From Arthrobacter agilis (GTDB taxonomy: Bacteria > Actinomycetota > Actinomycetes > Actinomycetales > Micrococcaceae), in contig NZ_JAUSXO010000001.1 of the NCBI RefSeq assembly GCF_030816075.1, forward strand, positions 682,001-746,000: DNA of 64,000 nucleotides. The letters are read 5' to 3'. A program made the position numbers and the translations under genes. This document shows positions 54,357 through 62,144 of the stretch, piece by piece. The notes beneath the pieces are model-generated. The model saw nothing but the letters and a program-made list of their open reading frames with translations, ran no database searches and had not been told where the DNA came from. The first letter of the stretch is position 1; every line of letters starts with the position of its first letter.

Positions 54357-54372
54357 GTTACCGGCGGGTAAC
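54357..54372. promoter_or_regulatory. Operator-like palindrome before the acyl-CoA dehydrogenase gene
   Basis: GTTACC-GGCG-GGTAAC is a perfect 6-4-6 inverted repeat 88 bases upstream of the gene, followed by an AT-rich CATATTGC. It has the size and form of TetR-family operators that often control fatty-acid or amino-acid acyl-CoA degradation. No regulator gene is adjacent. Confidence 0.55.
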
Positions 54373-54459
54373 ATATTGCTGAGCGCAGCGAGCGCCCGCC
54401 GCATGGCCCACCTGTTCGAGTGAGATCTGGTCGCCGACGACCGGAGCGAAGGAATTCCG

Positions 54460-55650
54460 ATGAGCAAGACGTCGATCGATGTGAACAATCTGCCCTACGC
54501 CGACGGCGACTTCTACGCTTTCGAGGAGCTGATGTCCGACAAGGAGCGCTCCCGCCTCGAGGAGATCCGCGCCTGGCTGGCCCGCGAGGTCCGCCCGAAC
54601 GCCGTCGACTGGTGGAACAGGGCCGCCTTCCCGATGGACCTCATCCCGAAGCTCGCCGACCTGGACCCCATGAGCCCCGTGCACCGGCAGGGCTACTCGA
54701 ACCTGTTCGCCGGGATCACCCACGCGGAGTTCACGCGCGCCGACACCTCGATCGCCACGTTCATGGGCGTGCACGACGGCCTCTTCACCGGGTCGATAGA
54801 GGCCCTCGCCTCGAAGGAGCAGCAGGAGGAGTGGCTGCCGGACATCTACGCGATGAAGAAGATCGGCGCCTTCGGCCTCACCGAGCCGCTCGGCGGCTCC
54901 GACGTCGCCGGCGGCACCCGGACGACCGCCCGTCGCGACGGGAACTCGTGGGTGCTCAACGGCGCCAAGCGCTGGATCGGCAACGCCACCTTCTCGGACT
55001 GGGTGGTCGTCTACGCACGGGACCTGGCGGACAACCAGGTCAAGGGATTCATGGTGGACACCGCCACGCCGGGCTTCAGCGCCACGAAGATCGAGAACAA
55101 GATCGCCCTGCGCACCGTGGAGAACGCGGACATCGTCCTCGACGACGTCGTCGTGTCCGACGACTTCCACCTCAAGGGCGCCAACAGCTTCCGGGACACC
55201 AACAAGGTCCTCAAGGTCACCCGGCTCGCGGTCGGCTGGCAGGCCGTGGGCCAGCAGCTGGCCGCATTCGACGTCGCCCGCCGCTATGCGGTGGAGCGCG
55301 AGCAGTTCGGCCGGCCGATCGCCAGCTTCCAGCTCGTGCAGCAGCAGCTCGTCCAGATCCTCGGCAACGCGATGAGCTCGATGGGCATGATGGTCCGCCT
55401 GTCGCAGCTCGAGGACGCGGGCAAGGCCAAGGACGAGCAGTCCGCGCTCGCCAAGGCCTTCACCACCGCCCGCATGCGCGAGAGCGTCGCTGCGGGGCGC
55501 AACATCCTCGGCGGCAACGGGATCGTCGCCGACTACGAGATGGCGAAGATCTTCTCCGACGCCGAGGCCGTGTACTCCTACGAGGGCACGCAGGAGATCA
55601 ACACGCTCGTGGCCGGCCGGTCGATCACCGGGATCGCGGCCTTCGTCTAG
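54460..55650 (+). CDS. Acyl-CoA dehydrogenase (glutaryl-CoA dehydrogenase-like)
   Basis: 396-residue flavoprotein. FAD/substrate motifs FGLTEPLGGSDVAGG and WVLNGAKRWIGNATFSDWVV; helical C-terminal domain RRYAVEREQFGRPIASFQLVQQ; NILGGNGIVADYEMAKIFSD and the catalytic Glu375 in VYSYEGTQEINTLVAGRSI. The N-terminal shape and the RSITGIAAFV tail are like glutaryl-CoA dehydrogenases and related short-chain dehydrogenases. GAAGGAATTCC ribosome binding site. It probably acts in lysine/tryptophan or another acyl-CoA degradation; substrate class inferred. The 3' end overlaps the opposite gene by 26 bases. Confidence 0.92.
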   Translation: MSKTSIDVNNLPYADGDFYAFEELMSDKERSRLEEIRAWLAREVRPNAVDWWNRAAFPMDLIPKLADLDPMSPVHRQGYSNLFAGITHAEFTRADTSIATFMGVHDGLFTGSIEALASKEQQEEWLPDIYAMKKIGAFGLTEPLGGSDVAGGTRTTARRDGNSWVLNGAKRWIGNATFSDWVVVYARDLADNQVKGFMVDTATPGFSATKIENKIALRTVENADIVLDDVVVSDDFHLKGANSFRDTNKVLKVTRLAVGWQAVGQQLAAFDVARRYAVEREQFGRPIASFQLVQQQLVQILGNAMSSMGMMVRLSQLEDAGKAKDEQSALAKAFTTARMRESVAAGRNILGGNGIVADYEMAKIFSDAEAVYSYEGTQEINTLVAGRSITGIAAFV

Positions 55651-56464
55651 TCCCGGGTCCCGGCCCTGCGTCGAGTGACAGCAGGTATGGCGGGCGCCCC
55701 GCGACGTCCGGAGGTGAGCCGCGTCGGTTCCGTGTGTTCTCCCACCCGTCGAGCGGCAGGAGGACCGACGGGCGCCGGTCCATCACGAAGGACAGCGGGT
55801 CCACGTACTCGCCGTCCACGCGCACGCCCCAGTGCAGGCAGGCCGTCCCGCAGTGACCCCGGGGGAGGGCGTCGGGTCCGGCGCCCTCGATGCCGGCGAC
55901 CACCTCGCCCCCGGTGACACGCCGGCCCTTCACCAGGGGAGTCGTCACCGGCTCGAAGCTGCTGATCCGTCCACCGCCGTGATCGATCGACAGCACGCCC
56001 CGGTCCACCACCGTGCCGGCGAAGGACACGATGCCGTCCGCGGGGCTCAGCACGGGGGTCGTGGCTGTTCCGACTGCCAGATCGACCCCGCGGTGGCCGC
56101 GCTGCCACGGCCGGGGCGGCCTCTCGAACGGGCGGAGGACCGCCGGGGGAGGCGACAGCGGCCAGGACCACTCGGGGACGAACTCTGCCGGCACCGGGCC
56201 GGGGGACAGGCGCCGGCCCGCCGGCGGGCCGTCCTGCGCGAAGGCCGCGGACCCGCCCGTCCCCGCAGGAACCAGCACGACGACCAGCAGGCCCAGGAGC
56301 AGCTCGGTCAGGGCCCGGCGCCGCAGGCCGCGCAGCACGCGCAGCACGCGCAGGGCCGCCGGCCGTGCACGCCCGCGGGGTGCACGGCCGGCCTCCACAT
56401 GCTGCGGGGCCGGTCGTCGCGCGTACCCGCGGGAGTGGGGCCGGGCCCGGACGGATTCATCCAT
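55625..56464 (-). CDS. M23 family metallopeptidase (exported)
   Basis: 279 residues from ATG 56464. The basic N-terminus (RPAPQHVEAG ... LRGLRRRA) precedes a hydrophobic stretch LTELLLGLLVVVLVPAGTG, which serves as a signal or anchor. The LytM/M23 domain follows: HRGVDLAVGTATTPVLSPADG with HxxxD zinc ligands, VLSIDHGGGRISSFEPV and CLHWGVRVDGEYVDPLSFV with the HxH-like second site reduced to HWG. It would cleave peptidoglycan cross-bridges or act as an amidase activator. A longer reading from 56539 is possible. Last 26 bases are antisense to the dehydrogenase gene. Confidence 0.87.
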   Translation of the reverse strand: MDESVRARPHSRGYARRPAPQHVEAGRAPRGRARPAALRVLRVLRGLRRRALTELLLGLLVVVLVPAGTGGSAAFAQDGPPAGRRLSPGPVPAEFVPEWSWPLSPPPAVLRPFERPPRPWQRGHRGVDLAVGTATTPVLSPADGIVSFAGTVVDRGVLSIDHGGGRISSFEPVTTPLVKGRRVTGGEVVAGIEGAGPDALPRGHCGTACLHWGVRVDGEYVDPLSFVMDRRPSVLLPLDGWENTRNRRGSPPDVAGRPPYLLSLDAGPGPGTRRRPRSR

Positions 56465-56599
56465 GCGCAGATCCTGCAGCACCCGAACCGCCACGTGGCG
56501 TGCCGGCGGCGTATGTGGACAGGACGCCGGCCGCCACAACGGCCTCCCGGCGGTGCCCGGGCTGCCCGCCGGGCGACGGATCCGGCACCGCCCCTGTAG
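56465..56599. other. Spacer between the M23 and rpsB transcription units
   Basis: No gene is supported here. The minus strand supplies the M23 ribosome binding region, CAGGAT just upstream of 56464. The plus strand shows only GC-rich sequence until the rpsB promoter at 56600. Confidence 0.5.
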
Positions 56600-56605
56600 T
56601 ACACT
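56600..56605 (+). promoter_or_regulatory. -10 box (TACACT) of rpsB
   Basis: TACACT fits TANNNT; transcription would begin close to 56612. This leaves an unusually long leader of about 266 nt before the S2 coding region. Confidence 0.55.
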
Positions 56606-56877
56606 TGACCGAGCAGTCTGCTGCTCCCTCCTCCCGGTGTCTCTGGCATCGACGCGGTCCGGGATCGTCAGGCTGACTACGCGTGCCCGCGATTCAGCGC
56701 CCTCGAAGAACGCTGAAGTGCCTTCCCCACGGTCCGGTGAGAACCGGTACGGGAGGGAACGTCCCGATGACGACCGGGCACCAGGACGTACCGGCCACCC
56801 CGGCCTGTACTGAGATAACCGTCAACAAGCTTCAGGCAGCGCACTGCGCCAGAGCCGAAGCTGAAGAAAGGCAGAAC
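56606..56877 (+). promoter_or_regulatory. Long structured leader of rpsB
   Basis: Several perfect hairpins lie in this gene-free stretch: GAGCAG-TCTG-CTGCTC at 56611-56626, TTCAGCG/CGCTGAA at 56694-56718, and CCGGT-GAGA-ACCGG with a GNRA-type tetraloop at 56735-56748. A 6-bp long-range stem, GGTACG/CGTACC (56747-56752 with 56788-56793), overlaps the last hairpin by two bases and so may be an alternative to it. Ribosomal protein S2 represses its own mRNA in other bacteria, so an autoregulatory leader is the natural hypothesis. I do not recognise a known family here. Confidence 0.55.
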
Positions 56878-57822
56878 ATGCCAGTCGTAACCATGCGCCA
56901 GCTGCTCGACAGCGGCGTCCACTTCGGTCACCAGACCCGCCGTTGGAACCCGAAGATGAAGCGCTTCATCTTCACCGAGCGCAACGGCATCTACATCATC
57001 GACCTCCAGCAGTCGCTGTCCTACATCGACCGCGCCTACGAGTTCGTGAAGGCCACCGTCGCCCACGGCGGCACCGTCCTCTTCGTCGGCACGAAGAAGC
57101 AGGCCCAGGAAGCGATCGCCGACCAGGCGACGCGCGTCGGCCAGCCGTACGTCAACCAGCGCTGGCTCGGTGGCATGCTCACCAACTTCCAGACGGTGTC
57201 CAAGCGCATCCAGCGCATGAAGGAACTCGAAGAGATCGACTTCGACGACGTCGCCGGTTCGGGCCACACCAAGAAGGAGCTCCTGCTCCTCAAGCGTGAG
57301 CTCACCAAGCTGCAGAGCAACCTCGGTGGTATCCGCAACCTGACCAAGGCTCCCTCGGTCGTGTGGGTCGTCGACACCAAGAAGGAACACCTCGCGATCG
57401 ACGAGGCGAAGAAGCTCGGCATCCCCGTCGTCGCGATCCTCGACACCAACTGCGATCCCGACGAGGTCGACTTCCCGATCCCGGGCAACGACGACGCCAT
57501 CCGCGCCGTCAACCTGCTCACGCGCGTCGTCGCCGACGCCGTGGCCGAGGGCCTGATCGCCCGCCACAACCGCTCCGGCAACAACGAATCGGCCGTGGCC
57601 GACGAGCCGATGGCCGAGTGGGAGCGCGAGCTCCTCCAGGGCAACGCCGCCGAAGCACCCGAGGCAGCGACCGCCGCTCCCGAGGCGACGGAGACCGCCG
57701 CTCCCGAGGCAGCGGCTCCCGCCGCCGACGAAGCCCCTGCAGGCCTGCAGGCTCCGATCGCCGAGGAAGTCCCCGAAGCAGTAGCTCCCGTCACGGAAGC
57801 CGCAGCAGACGACGCCAAGTAG
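56878..57822 (+). CDS. rpsB: 30S ribosomal protein S2
   Basis: 314-residue S2, a late-assembling protein of the 30S head-platform junction needed for S1 binding. Conserved N-terminus [40 protein letters not shown] and the [11 protein letters not shown] block. The C-terminal 70 residues are an Ala/Glu/Pro tail ([20 protein letters not shown]) longer than in E. coli and typical of actinobacteria. ATG with GAAAGG upstream. A strong hairpin follows before tsf, yet the two genes usually share a transcript. Confidence 0.98.
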   Translation: MPVVTMRQLLDSGVHFGHQTRRWNPKMKRFIFTERNGIYIIDLQQSLSYIDRAYEFVKATVAHGGTVLFVGTKKQAQEAIADQATRVGQPYVNQRWLGGMLTNFQTVSKRIQRMKELEEIDFDDVAGSGHTKKELLLLKRELTKLQSNLGGIRNLTKAPSVVWVVDTKKEHLAIDEAKKLGIPVVAILDTNCDPDEVDFPIPGNDDAIRAVNLLTRVVADAVAEGLIARHNRSGNNESAVADEPMAEWERELLQGNAAEAPEAATAAPEATETAAPEAAAPAADEAPAGLQAPIAEEVPEAVAPVTEAAADDAK

Positions 57823-57829
57823 TACCCAG

Positions 57830-57868
57830 TGCGTAAGGGGTGTGGGTCAAACCATGCCCCTTACGCAT
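57830..57868 (+). terminator. Hairpin between rpsB and tsf
   Basis: TGCGTAAGGGG (57830-57840) pairs perfectly with CCCCTTACGCA (57857-57867), with further inner pairing GGT/ACC. It is followed by TGTT. It probably works as a terminator or attenuator that lowers tsf relative to rpsB. Confidence 0.72.
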
Positions 57869-57957
57869 GTTCCGCGGATGATCACCGCGAACCGTTCGTA
57901 CCGCGGGCCGTGGCCCGCGCAAGCTTGTCGTAGATCCACATCAACTTAGGAGTTCGT

Positions 57958-58794
57958 ATGGCAAATTTCACTGCCGCTGACATCAAGGCCCTGCGTGAGC
58001 GCACGGGCGCCGGCATGATGGACGTCAAGAAGGCCCTCGACGAAGCCAACGGCGACGCCGACAAGGCCCTGGAACTGATCCGTATCAAGGGCCTCAAGGG
58101 CGCGACGAAGCGCGAAGGCCGTTCGACCGCCGAGGGCCTCGTCGCCGCGCGCGTCGACGGCACCGTCGGCGTCATGGTCGAGGTCAACTGCGAGACCGAC
58201 TTCGTCGCGAAGGCCGGCCCCTTCATCGAGTTCTCGAACAAGGTGCTCGCCGCGGCCATCGAGTCCGGCGCGTCCGACGTCGAGAGCCTCCTGGCGTACG
58301 AGCTCGAGGGCAAGCCCGTCTCCGAGCACGTCATCGAAGCCGGCGCACTGCTGGGCGAGAAGGTCGACGTCCGTCGCATCGCACGCGTCGAGGGCCAGAT
58401 CGTCGACGCCTACCTGCACAAGACGTCCAAAGACCTCCCCGCCCAGGTCGGCGTGCTGTTCGCCGTCGAGGGCTCCGGTGACACCGCGGTCGAGGCCGCG
58501 CACGACGTCGCCGTGCACATCGCCGCGTACTCGCCCACCTACCTGACCCGCGAGGACGTCCCCGCGGAGCTCGTCGAGTCGGAGCGCCGCATCGCCGACG
58601 AGACCGCACGCGCCGAGGGCAAGCCCGAGCAGGCCCTGGCGAAGATCGTCGAGGGACGCCTCACCGGCTTCTTCAAGGAGGGTGTCCTGCTCGACCAGGC
58701 CTTCGCGAAGGACGCGAAGAAGTCCGTCGCCACGGTCCTCGCCGATGCCGGCGCCAAGGCCACGGCCTTCGCCCGGTTCCGCGTCGGAGCCTAG
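57958..58794 (+). CDS. tsf: Elongation factor Ts
   Basis: 278-residue nucleotide exchange factor for EF-Tu. N-terminal UBA-like domain with ADIKALRERTGAGMMDVKKA, then the EF-Ts signature GVMVEVNCETDFVAK with the Asp-Phe that reaches EF-Tu's G domain. Length is typical for actinobacteria. ATG with TTAGGAG ribosome binding site. Flanked by hairpins on both sides. Confidence 0.98.
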   Translation: MANFTAADIKALRERTGAGMMDVKKALDEANGDADKALELIRIKGLKGATKREGRSTAEGLVAARVDGTVGVMVEVNCETDFVAKAGPFIEFSNKVLAAAIESGASDVESLLAYELEGKPVSEHVIEAGALLGEKVDVRRIARVEGQIVDAYLHKTSKDLPAQVGVLFAVEGSGDTAVEAAHDVAVHIAAYSPTYLTREDVPAELVESERRIADETARAEGKPEQALAKIVEGRLTGFFKEGVLLDQAFAKDAKKSVATVLADAGAKATAFARFRVGA

Positions 58795-58824
58795 GCACCA
58801 GGTCCGGTCCGAAGTATGAAGGTG

Positions 58825-58856
58825 AAGGGCGGCCGCCGGTCAGGTGGCCGCCCTTT
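58825..58856 (+). terminator. Terminator after tsf
   Basis: AAGGGCGGCC pairs with GGCCGCCCTT (10 bp, 11-nt loop), ending in TTT. One of the clearest intrinsic terminators here. Confidence 0.82.
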
Positions 58857-58878
58857 CCTGCGCCCGGGAGGCGCACCG

Positions 58879-58884
58879 TATCCT
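58879..58884 (+). promoter_or_regulatory. -10 box (TATCCT) of pyrH
   Basis: TATCCT follows the tsf terminator by 22 bases and would give a leader of about 80 nt to pyrH, which has a GGGAGG ribosome binding site. Confidence 0.5.
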
Positions 58885-58971
58885 GTAACGGGTCCGGCAA
58901 CATCCCCACCGCTCGCACCCCCGGCCGTCCGCTCAGGAACGGCCCCCAGTTCTACGCCCGGGAGGCACCCC

Positions 58972-59712
58972 ATGGACACCACCTCGACTGCTGCGACGGA
59001 CGGCTCCGGACGCCGGCGCCGGGTCCTCCTCAAGCTCTCCGGGGAGGTGTTCGGCGGCGGCAAGCTGGGCGTCGATCCGGAGACCGTGCGCTCCGTGTCG
59101 AAGCAGATCGCCGCCACCGTGGGTGACGTCGAAGTGGCCATCGTGGTCGGTGGCGGCAACTTCTTCCGCGGCGCCGAACTCTCCCAGAGCGGCATGGACC
59201 GCTCGCGCGCCGACTACATGGGCATGCTCGGCACAGTGATGAACTGCCTGGCGCTGCAGGACTTCCTCGAGCAGGCAGGCGTCGAGACGCGCGTGCAGAG
59301 CGCCATCACCATGGGCCAGGTGGCCGAGGCCTACATCCCTCGGCGTGCCATCCGCCACCTCGAGAAGGGGCGCGTGGTCATCTTCGGCGCCGGCGCCGGC
59401 CTGCCCTACTTCTCCACCGACACCGTCGCCGCCCAGCGCGCCCTCGAAGTGCACGCGGACGAGGTGCTCATGGCGAAGAGCGGTGTGGACGGCGTCTACA
59501 CCGCGGACCCGCACAAGGACCCGACGGCGGAGAAGCTCGACACGCTGTCCTACGACGAGGCCCTGCGCCGCGACATCCGGGTGATGGACCAGACCGCCAT
59601 GACGATGTGCAAGGACAACAAGCTCGCCATGGTGGTCTTCGGTATGGAGGGCGAGGGCAACGTCACCCGTGCCATCCGTGGCGAGAAGCTCGGCACCCTC
59701 GTCACCGCCTGA
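58972..59712 (+). CDS. pyrH: UMP kinase
   Basis: 246-residue amino-acid-kinase-fold enzyme phosphorylating UMP to UDP, an essential pyrimidine step usually feedback-inhibited by UTP. Landmarks: [14 protein letters not shown] (phosphate loop), [47 protein letters not shown] and [17 protein letters not shown] 58972 chosen by its GGGAGG site; the ORF reading from further upstream has no such site. It has its own promoter but keeps the conserved order tsf-pyrH-frr. Confidence 0.98.
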   Translation: MDTTSTAATDGSGRRRRVLLKLSGEVFGGGKLGVDPETVRSVSKQIAATVGDVEVAIVVGGGNFFRGAELSQSGMDRSRADYMGMLGTVMNCLALQDFLEQAGVETRVQSAITMGQVAEAYIPRRAIRHLEKGRVVIFGAGAGLPYFSTDTVAAQRALEVHADEVLMAKSGVDGVYTADPHKDPTAEKLDTLSYDEALRRDIRVMDQTAMTMCKDNKLAMVVFGMEGEGNVTRAIRGEKLGTLVTA

Positions 59713-59838
59713 GCCGGCCGGGAGGATCCGCGGGACGGATCCGGACACGGCCCCACCCCGGCGGCGCGTGGCCTAGCCGGTCCGGCCGGGCGGGGCAATG
59801 CCGCCCGGCCCGCGCCGGGGGGAGGCACCCCGTTGAAC

Positions 59839-59844
59839 TAGGAT
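59839..59844 (+). promoter_or_regulatory. -10 box (TAGGAT) of frr-cdsA
   Basis: TAGGAT in TTGAACTAGGATTGAAC would start transcription around 59851, 46 bases before the frr GTG, which has a GAAGGAG ribosome binding site. Confidence 0.55.
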
Positions 59845-59896
59845 TGAACACTGGAATGGTTGCCGGGCAGCCGACTGCAGAGCGAAGGAGCACATT

Positions 59897-60454
59897 GTGA
59901 TCGAAGAGACCTTGCTGGAAGCCAACGACAAGATGGACAAGGCCGTGGAGGTTGCAAAGGACGATTTCGCGACGGTCCGCACGGGCCGCGCCAACGCCTC
60001 CCTGTTTTCCAAGGTGGTCGTCATGTACTACGGCGCTCCCACCCCGCTGCAGCAGCTGGCCTCGTTCCAGAACCCCGAGGCACGCACGCTGCTCATCACC
60101 CCGTTCGACCGCACCGCGCTCAACGACATCGAGCGGGCGTTGCGTGACTCCGACCTCGGGGCGAACCCGTCCAACGACGGGAACGTCATCCGGGTGGTCC
60201 TGCCCGAGCTGACGCAGGAGCGCCGCAAGGAATACGTGAAGCTCGTGAAGACCAAGGCCGAGGACGCCAAGATCTCCGTGCGCAACATCCGCCGTAAGGC
60301 GAAGGACGGCATCGACAAGGCCGTCAAGGACGGCGACGCCGGCGAGGACGAGGGCTCGCGCGCCGAGAAGGAGCTCGACGCCCTGACGAAGTCCCGCGTG
60401 GACCTCATCGACGAGCTGCTGAAGCGCAAGGAAGCTGAGCTGCTCGAGGTCTGA
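59897..60454 (+). CDS. frr: Ribosome recycling factor
   Basis: 185-residue RRF that, with EF-G, splits the post-termination ribosome. Conserved FATVRTGRANASLFSKVVVM, YYGAPTPLQQLASF, DSDLGANPSNDGNVIRVVLP and ERRKEYVKLVKTKAEDAKIS. GTG start with strong Shine-Dalgarno. The stop overlaps the cdsA start by one base (TGATG), so the two genes are coupled. Confidence 0.98.
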   Translation: MIEETLLEANDKMDKAVEVAKDDFATVRTGRANASLFSKVVVMYYGAPTPLQQLASFQNPEARTLLITPFDRTALNDIERALRDSDLGANPSNDGNVIRVVLPELTQERRKEYVKLVKTKAEDAKISVRNIRRKAKDGIDKAVKDGDAGEDEGSRAEKELDALTKSRVDLIDELLKRKEAELLEV

Positions 60455-61455
60455 TGGCTGACCTCGATCCTCCCGGCGCGGACCTCGGCCCGGCTGCCAG
60501 GTCCGACGCCGGGACAGACAACGCCCGCGGCGTCGCCACCGCCCCCGTCGCCCCGCCCGCCCCCGGCTCCCGCAGGGCCCTCCGCGCCGCACGGCTGTCG
60601 CATCGGCTGTTCCGGCGCAGGCCCCGGAAGCCCGGGGAGGCATCCCGTGCGGGCCGGAACCTGCCGGCCGCGATCGGCGTCGGTGCGGCCCTCCTGATCC
60701 CCACCCTCGTGGGACTGCTGTTCTTCCCGGTCGTCTTCGTCGGCATCGTCACCCTGTTCGCCCTGGTGGGCGTCTGGGAGACGTGCCGCGCCCTCGAGCT
60801 CCGGCGCATCCATGCGCCCCTGGCGCCCACTCTCGCCGGGACGCTGGTCCTCCCGTTCGCCGCGTACTTCGGCGGCGGTGAGGGGCTCGCCCTCGCCACC
60901 GTCCTCTCCGTCCTCGCCCTGTTCATCTGGCGCACGGTGGACCCGGCACCCGAGGCCGGCAAGGGACTCATGGCCGGGACGTTCACCCTGCTGTGGGTGC
61001 CCTTCATGCTGAGCTTCGCGATGATCCTGATGCGCTCGGAGGGCGGCTTCCTCGTCATCGCGACGCTGCTGCTGCTTGTCGTGGCGAACGACACGTTCGG
61101 GTACCTGATCGGAGCATTCTTCGGCAAGCACGCGATGGCTCCCAAGATCAGCCCCAAGAAGTCCTGGGAGGGCTTCGGCGGGTCGATCGGCGGGGCCTTC
61201 GTCGTCGGCGGGCTCTGCTCCGTCTTCCTGCTGGGCCAGCCGCTGTGGGTGGGGCTCGTGCTGGCGGTGGCCATCGTCGCGTCGGCGACCGCAGGGGACC
61301 TCGCCGAGTCGATGATCAAGCGGGAACTCGGCGTCAAGGACATGGGGAACCTCCTCCCCGGCCACGGCGGGGTGATGGACCGCCTCGACTCGATCGTCCT
61401 GGCCTCCCCGATGGCCTACCTGCTGTCCGCTACATTGGTTCCGGGGTTGCTGTAA
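60454..61455 (+). CDS. cdsA: Phosphatidate cytidylyltransferase
   Basis: 333-residue integral membrane enzyme forming CDP-diacylglycerol from phosphatidate and CTP, the precursor for all phospholipid head-group transferases, including the one encoded at 51312. The family signature is complete near the C-terminus: AESMIKRELGVKDMGNLLPG, then HGGVMDRLDSI. It has about eight membrane helices after a basic, Pro/Ala-rich N-terminal extension of 60 residues. ATG shares one base with the frr stop. Confidence 0.95.
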   Translation: MADLDPPGADLGPAARSDAGTDNARGVATAPVAPPAPGSRRALRAARLSHRLFRRRPRKPGEASRAGRNLPAAIGVGAALLIPTLVGLLFFPVVFVGIVTLFALVGVWETCRALELRRIHAPLAPTLAGTLVLPFAAYFGGGEGLALATVLSVLALFIWRTVDPAPEAGKGLMAGTFTLLWVPFMLSFAMILMRSEGGFLVIATLLLLVVANDTFGYLIGAFFGKHAMAPKISPKKSWEGFGGSIGGAFVVGGLCSVFLLGQPLWVGLVLAVAIVASATAGDLAESMIKRELGVKDMGNLLPGHGGVMDRLDSIVLASPMAYLLSATLVPGLL

Positions 61456-61532
61456 CCGCAGGTCAGAAGGCACCCCGGAGCCGCCGGCTCCCGCAAGGTC
61501 TCACGAGGGTTTGATCAGAAGGACTGAATACG

Positions 61533-62111
61533 ATGCATGTGGCTCGCCCGGGCAGCTCTCCGTTCGCGCGCGTCGGGCGCACCGAGTTCGGCTACAACAC
61601 GCGCCAGGTGGATAAATTCCTGACGAAGGCGCGCGGCTACTACAACGCCGAGAGCCCCGACAGCGACACCATCACCAGCAAGGACGTCCGTGCCATGGCG
61701 TTCGACCCGGCCAGGGGCGGCTACGAGCCGCAGGCCGTGGACGCGGCGCTTGACCGGCTCGAGGACGTCTTCGCCCTCCGGGAACGGGACCACCTCATCC
61801 GCACGGAGGGCGAGGACGCCTGGCTGCGGCAGATCGGCCGGTCCGCCGCCGTCCTCCGCAACCGGCTCCACCGGCCGGCGGGGGAGCGCTTCCGGCGCCC
61901 CGACAGCAAGAACGCCCCCAGCTACGACGTCGAGGACGTCGACCGATTGTGCGACGAACTGCTCCGGTACCTCGAGCAGGAGGTCCCGCTGAGCGTCGAC
62001 GTCGTCCGGCGCGCGGTGTTCCGGGAGGCCCGCGGGGCCGAGGGGTACGAGGAGAACCAGGTGGACGTGTTCCTGGACCGCGTCGTGGAACTCATGGCGG
62101 GCATCGACTGA
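61533..62111 (+). CDS. DivIVA domain-repeat protein
   Basis: 192 residues with two copies of the DivIVA-type repeat: FGYNTRQVDKFLTKARGYYN near residues 19-38, where the second half of the motif is xVDxFL, and GYEENQVDVFLDRVVELMAG near the C-terminus. The region between (DPARGGYEPQAVDAALDRLE) looks like a third, weaker copy. These repeats match the DivIVA motif in small actinobacterial proteins; no coiled coil of DivIVA/Wag31 length is present. A cell-pole or division role is suggested only by the motif. Confidence 0.82.
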   Translation: MHVARPGSSPFARVGRTEFGYNTRQVDKFLTKARGYYNAESPDSDTITSKDVRAMAFDPARGGYEPQAVDAALDRLEDVFALRERDHLIRTEGEDAWLRQIGRSAAVLRNRLHRPAGERFRRPDSKNAPSYDVEDVDRLCDELLRYLEQEVPLSVDVVRRAVFREARGAEGYEENQVDVFLDRVVELMAGID

Positions 62112-62120
62112 CCTTCCCGA

Positions 62121-62144
62121 GGCCGGGCCGGGGGTGTCCCGGCC
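62121..62144. terminator. Bidirectional terminator hairpin
   Basis: GGCCGGG and CCCGGCC form a 7-bp stem with a 10-nt loop between convergent genes, ending at the stop codon of the symporter gene. Confidence 0.6.
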
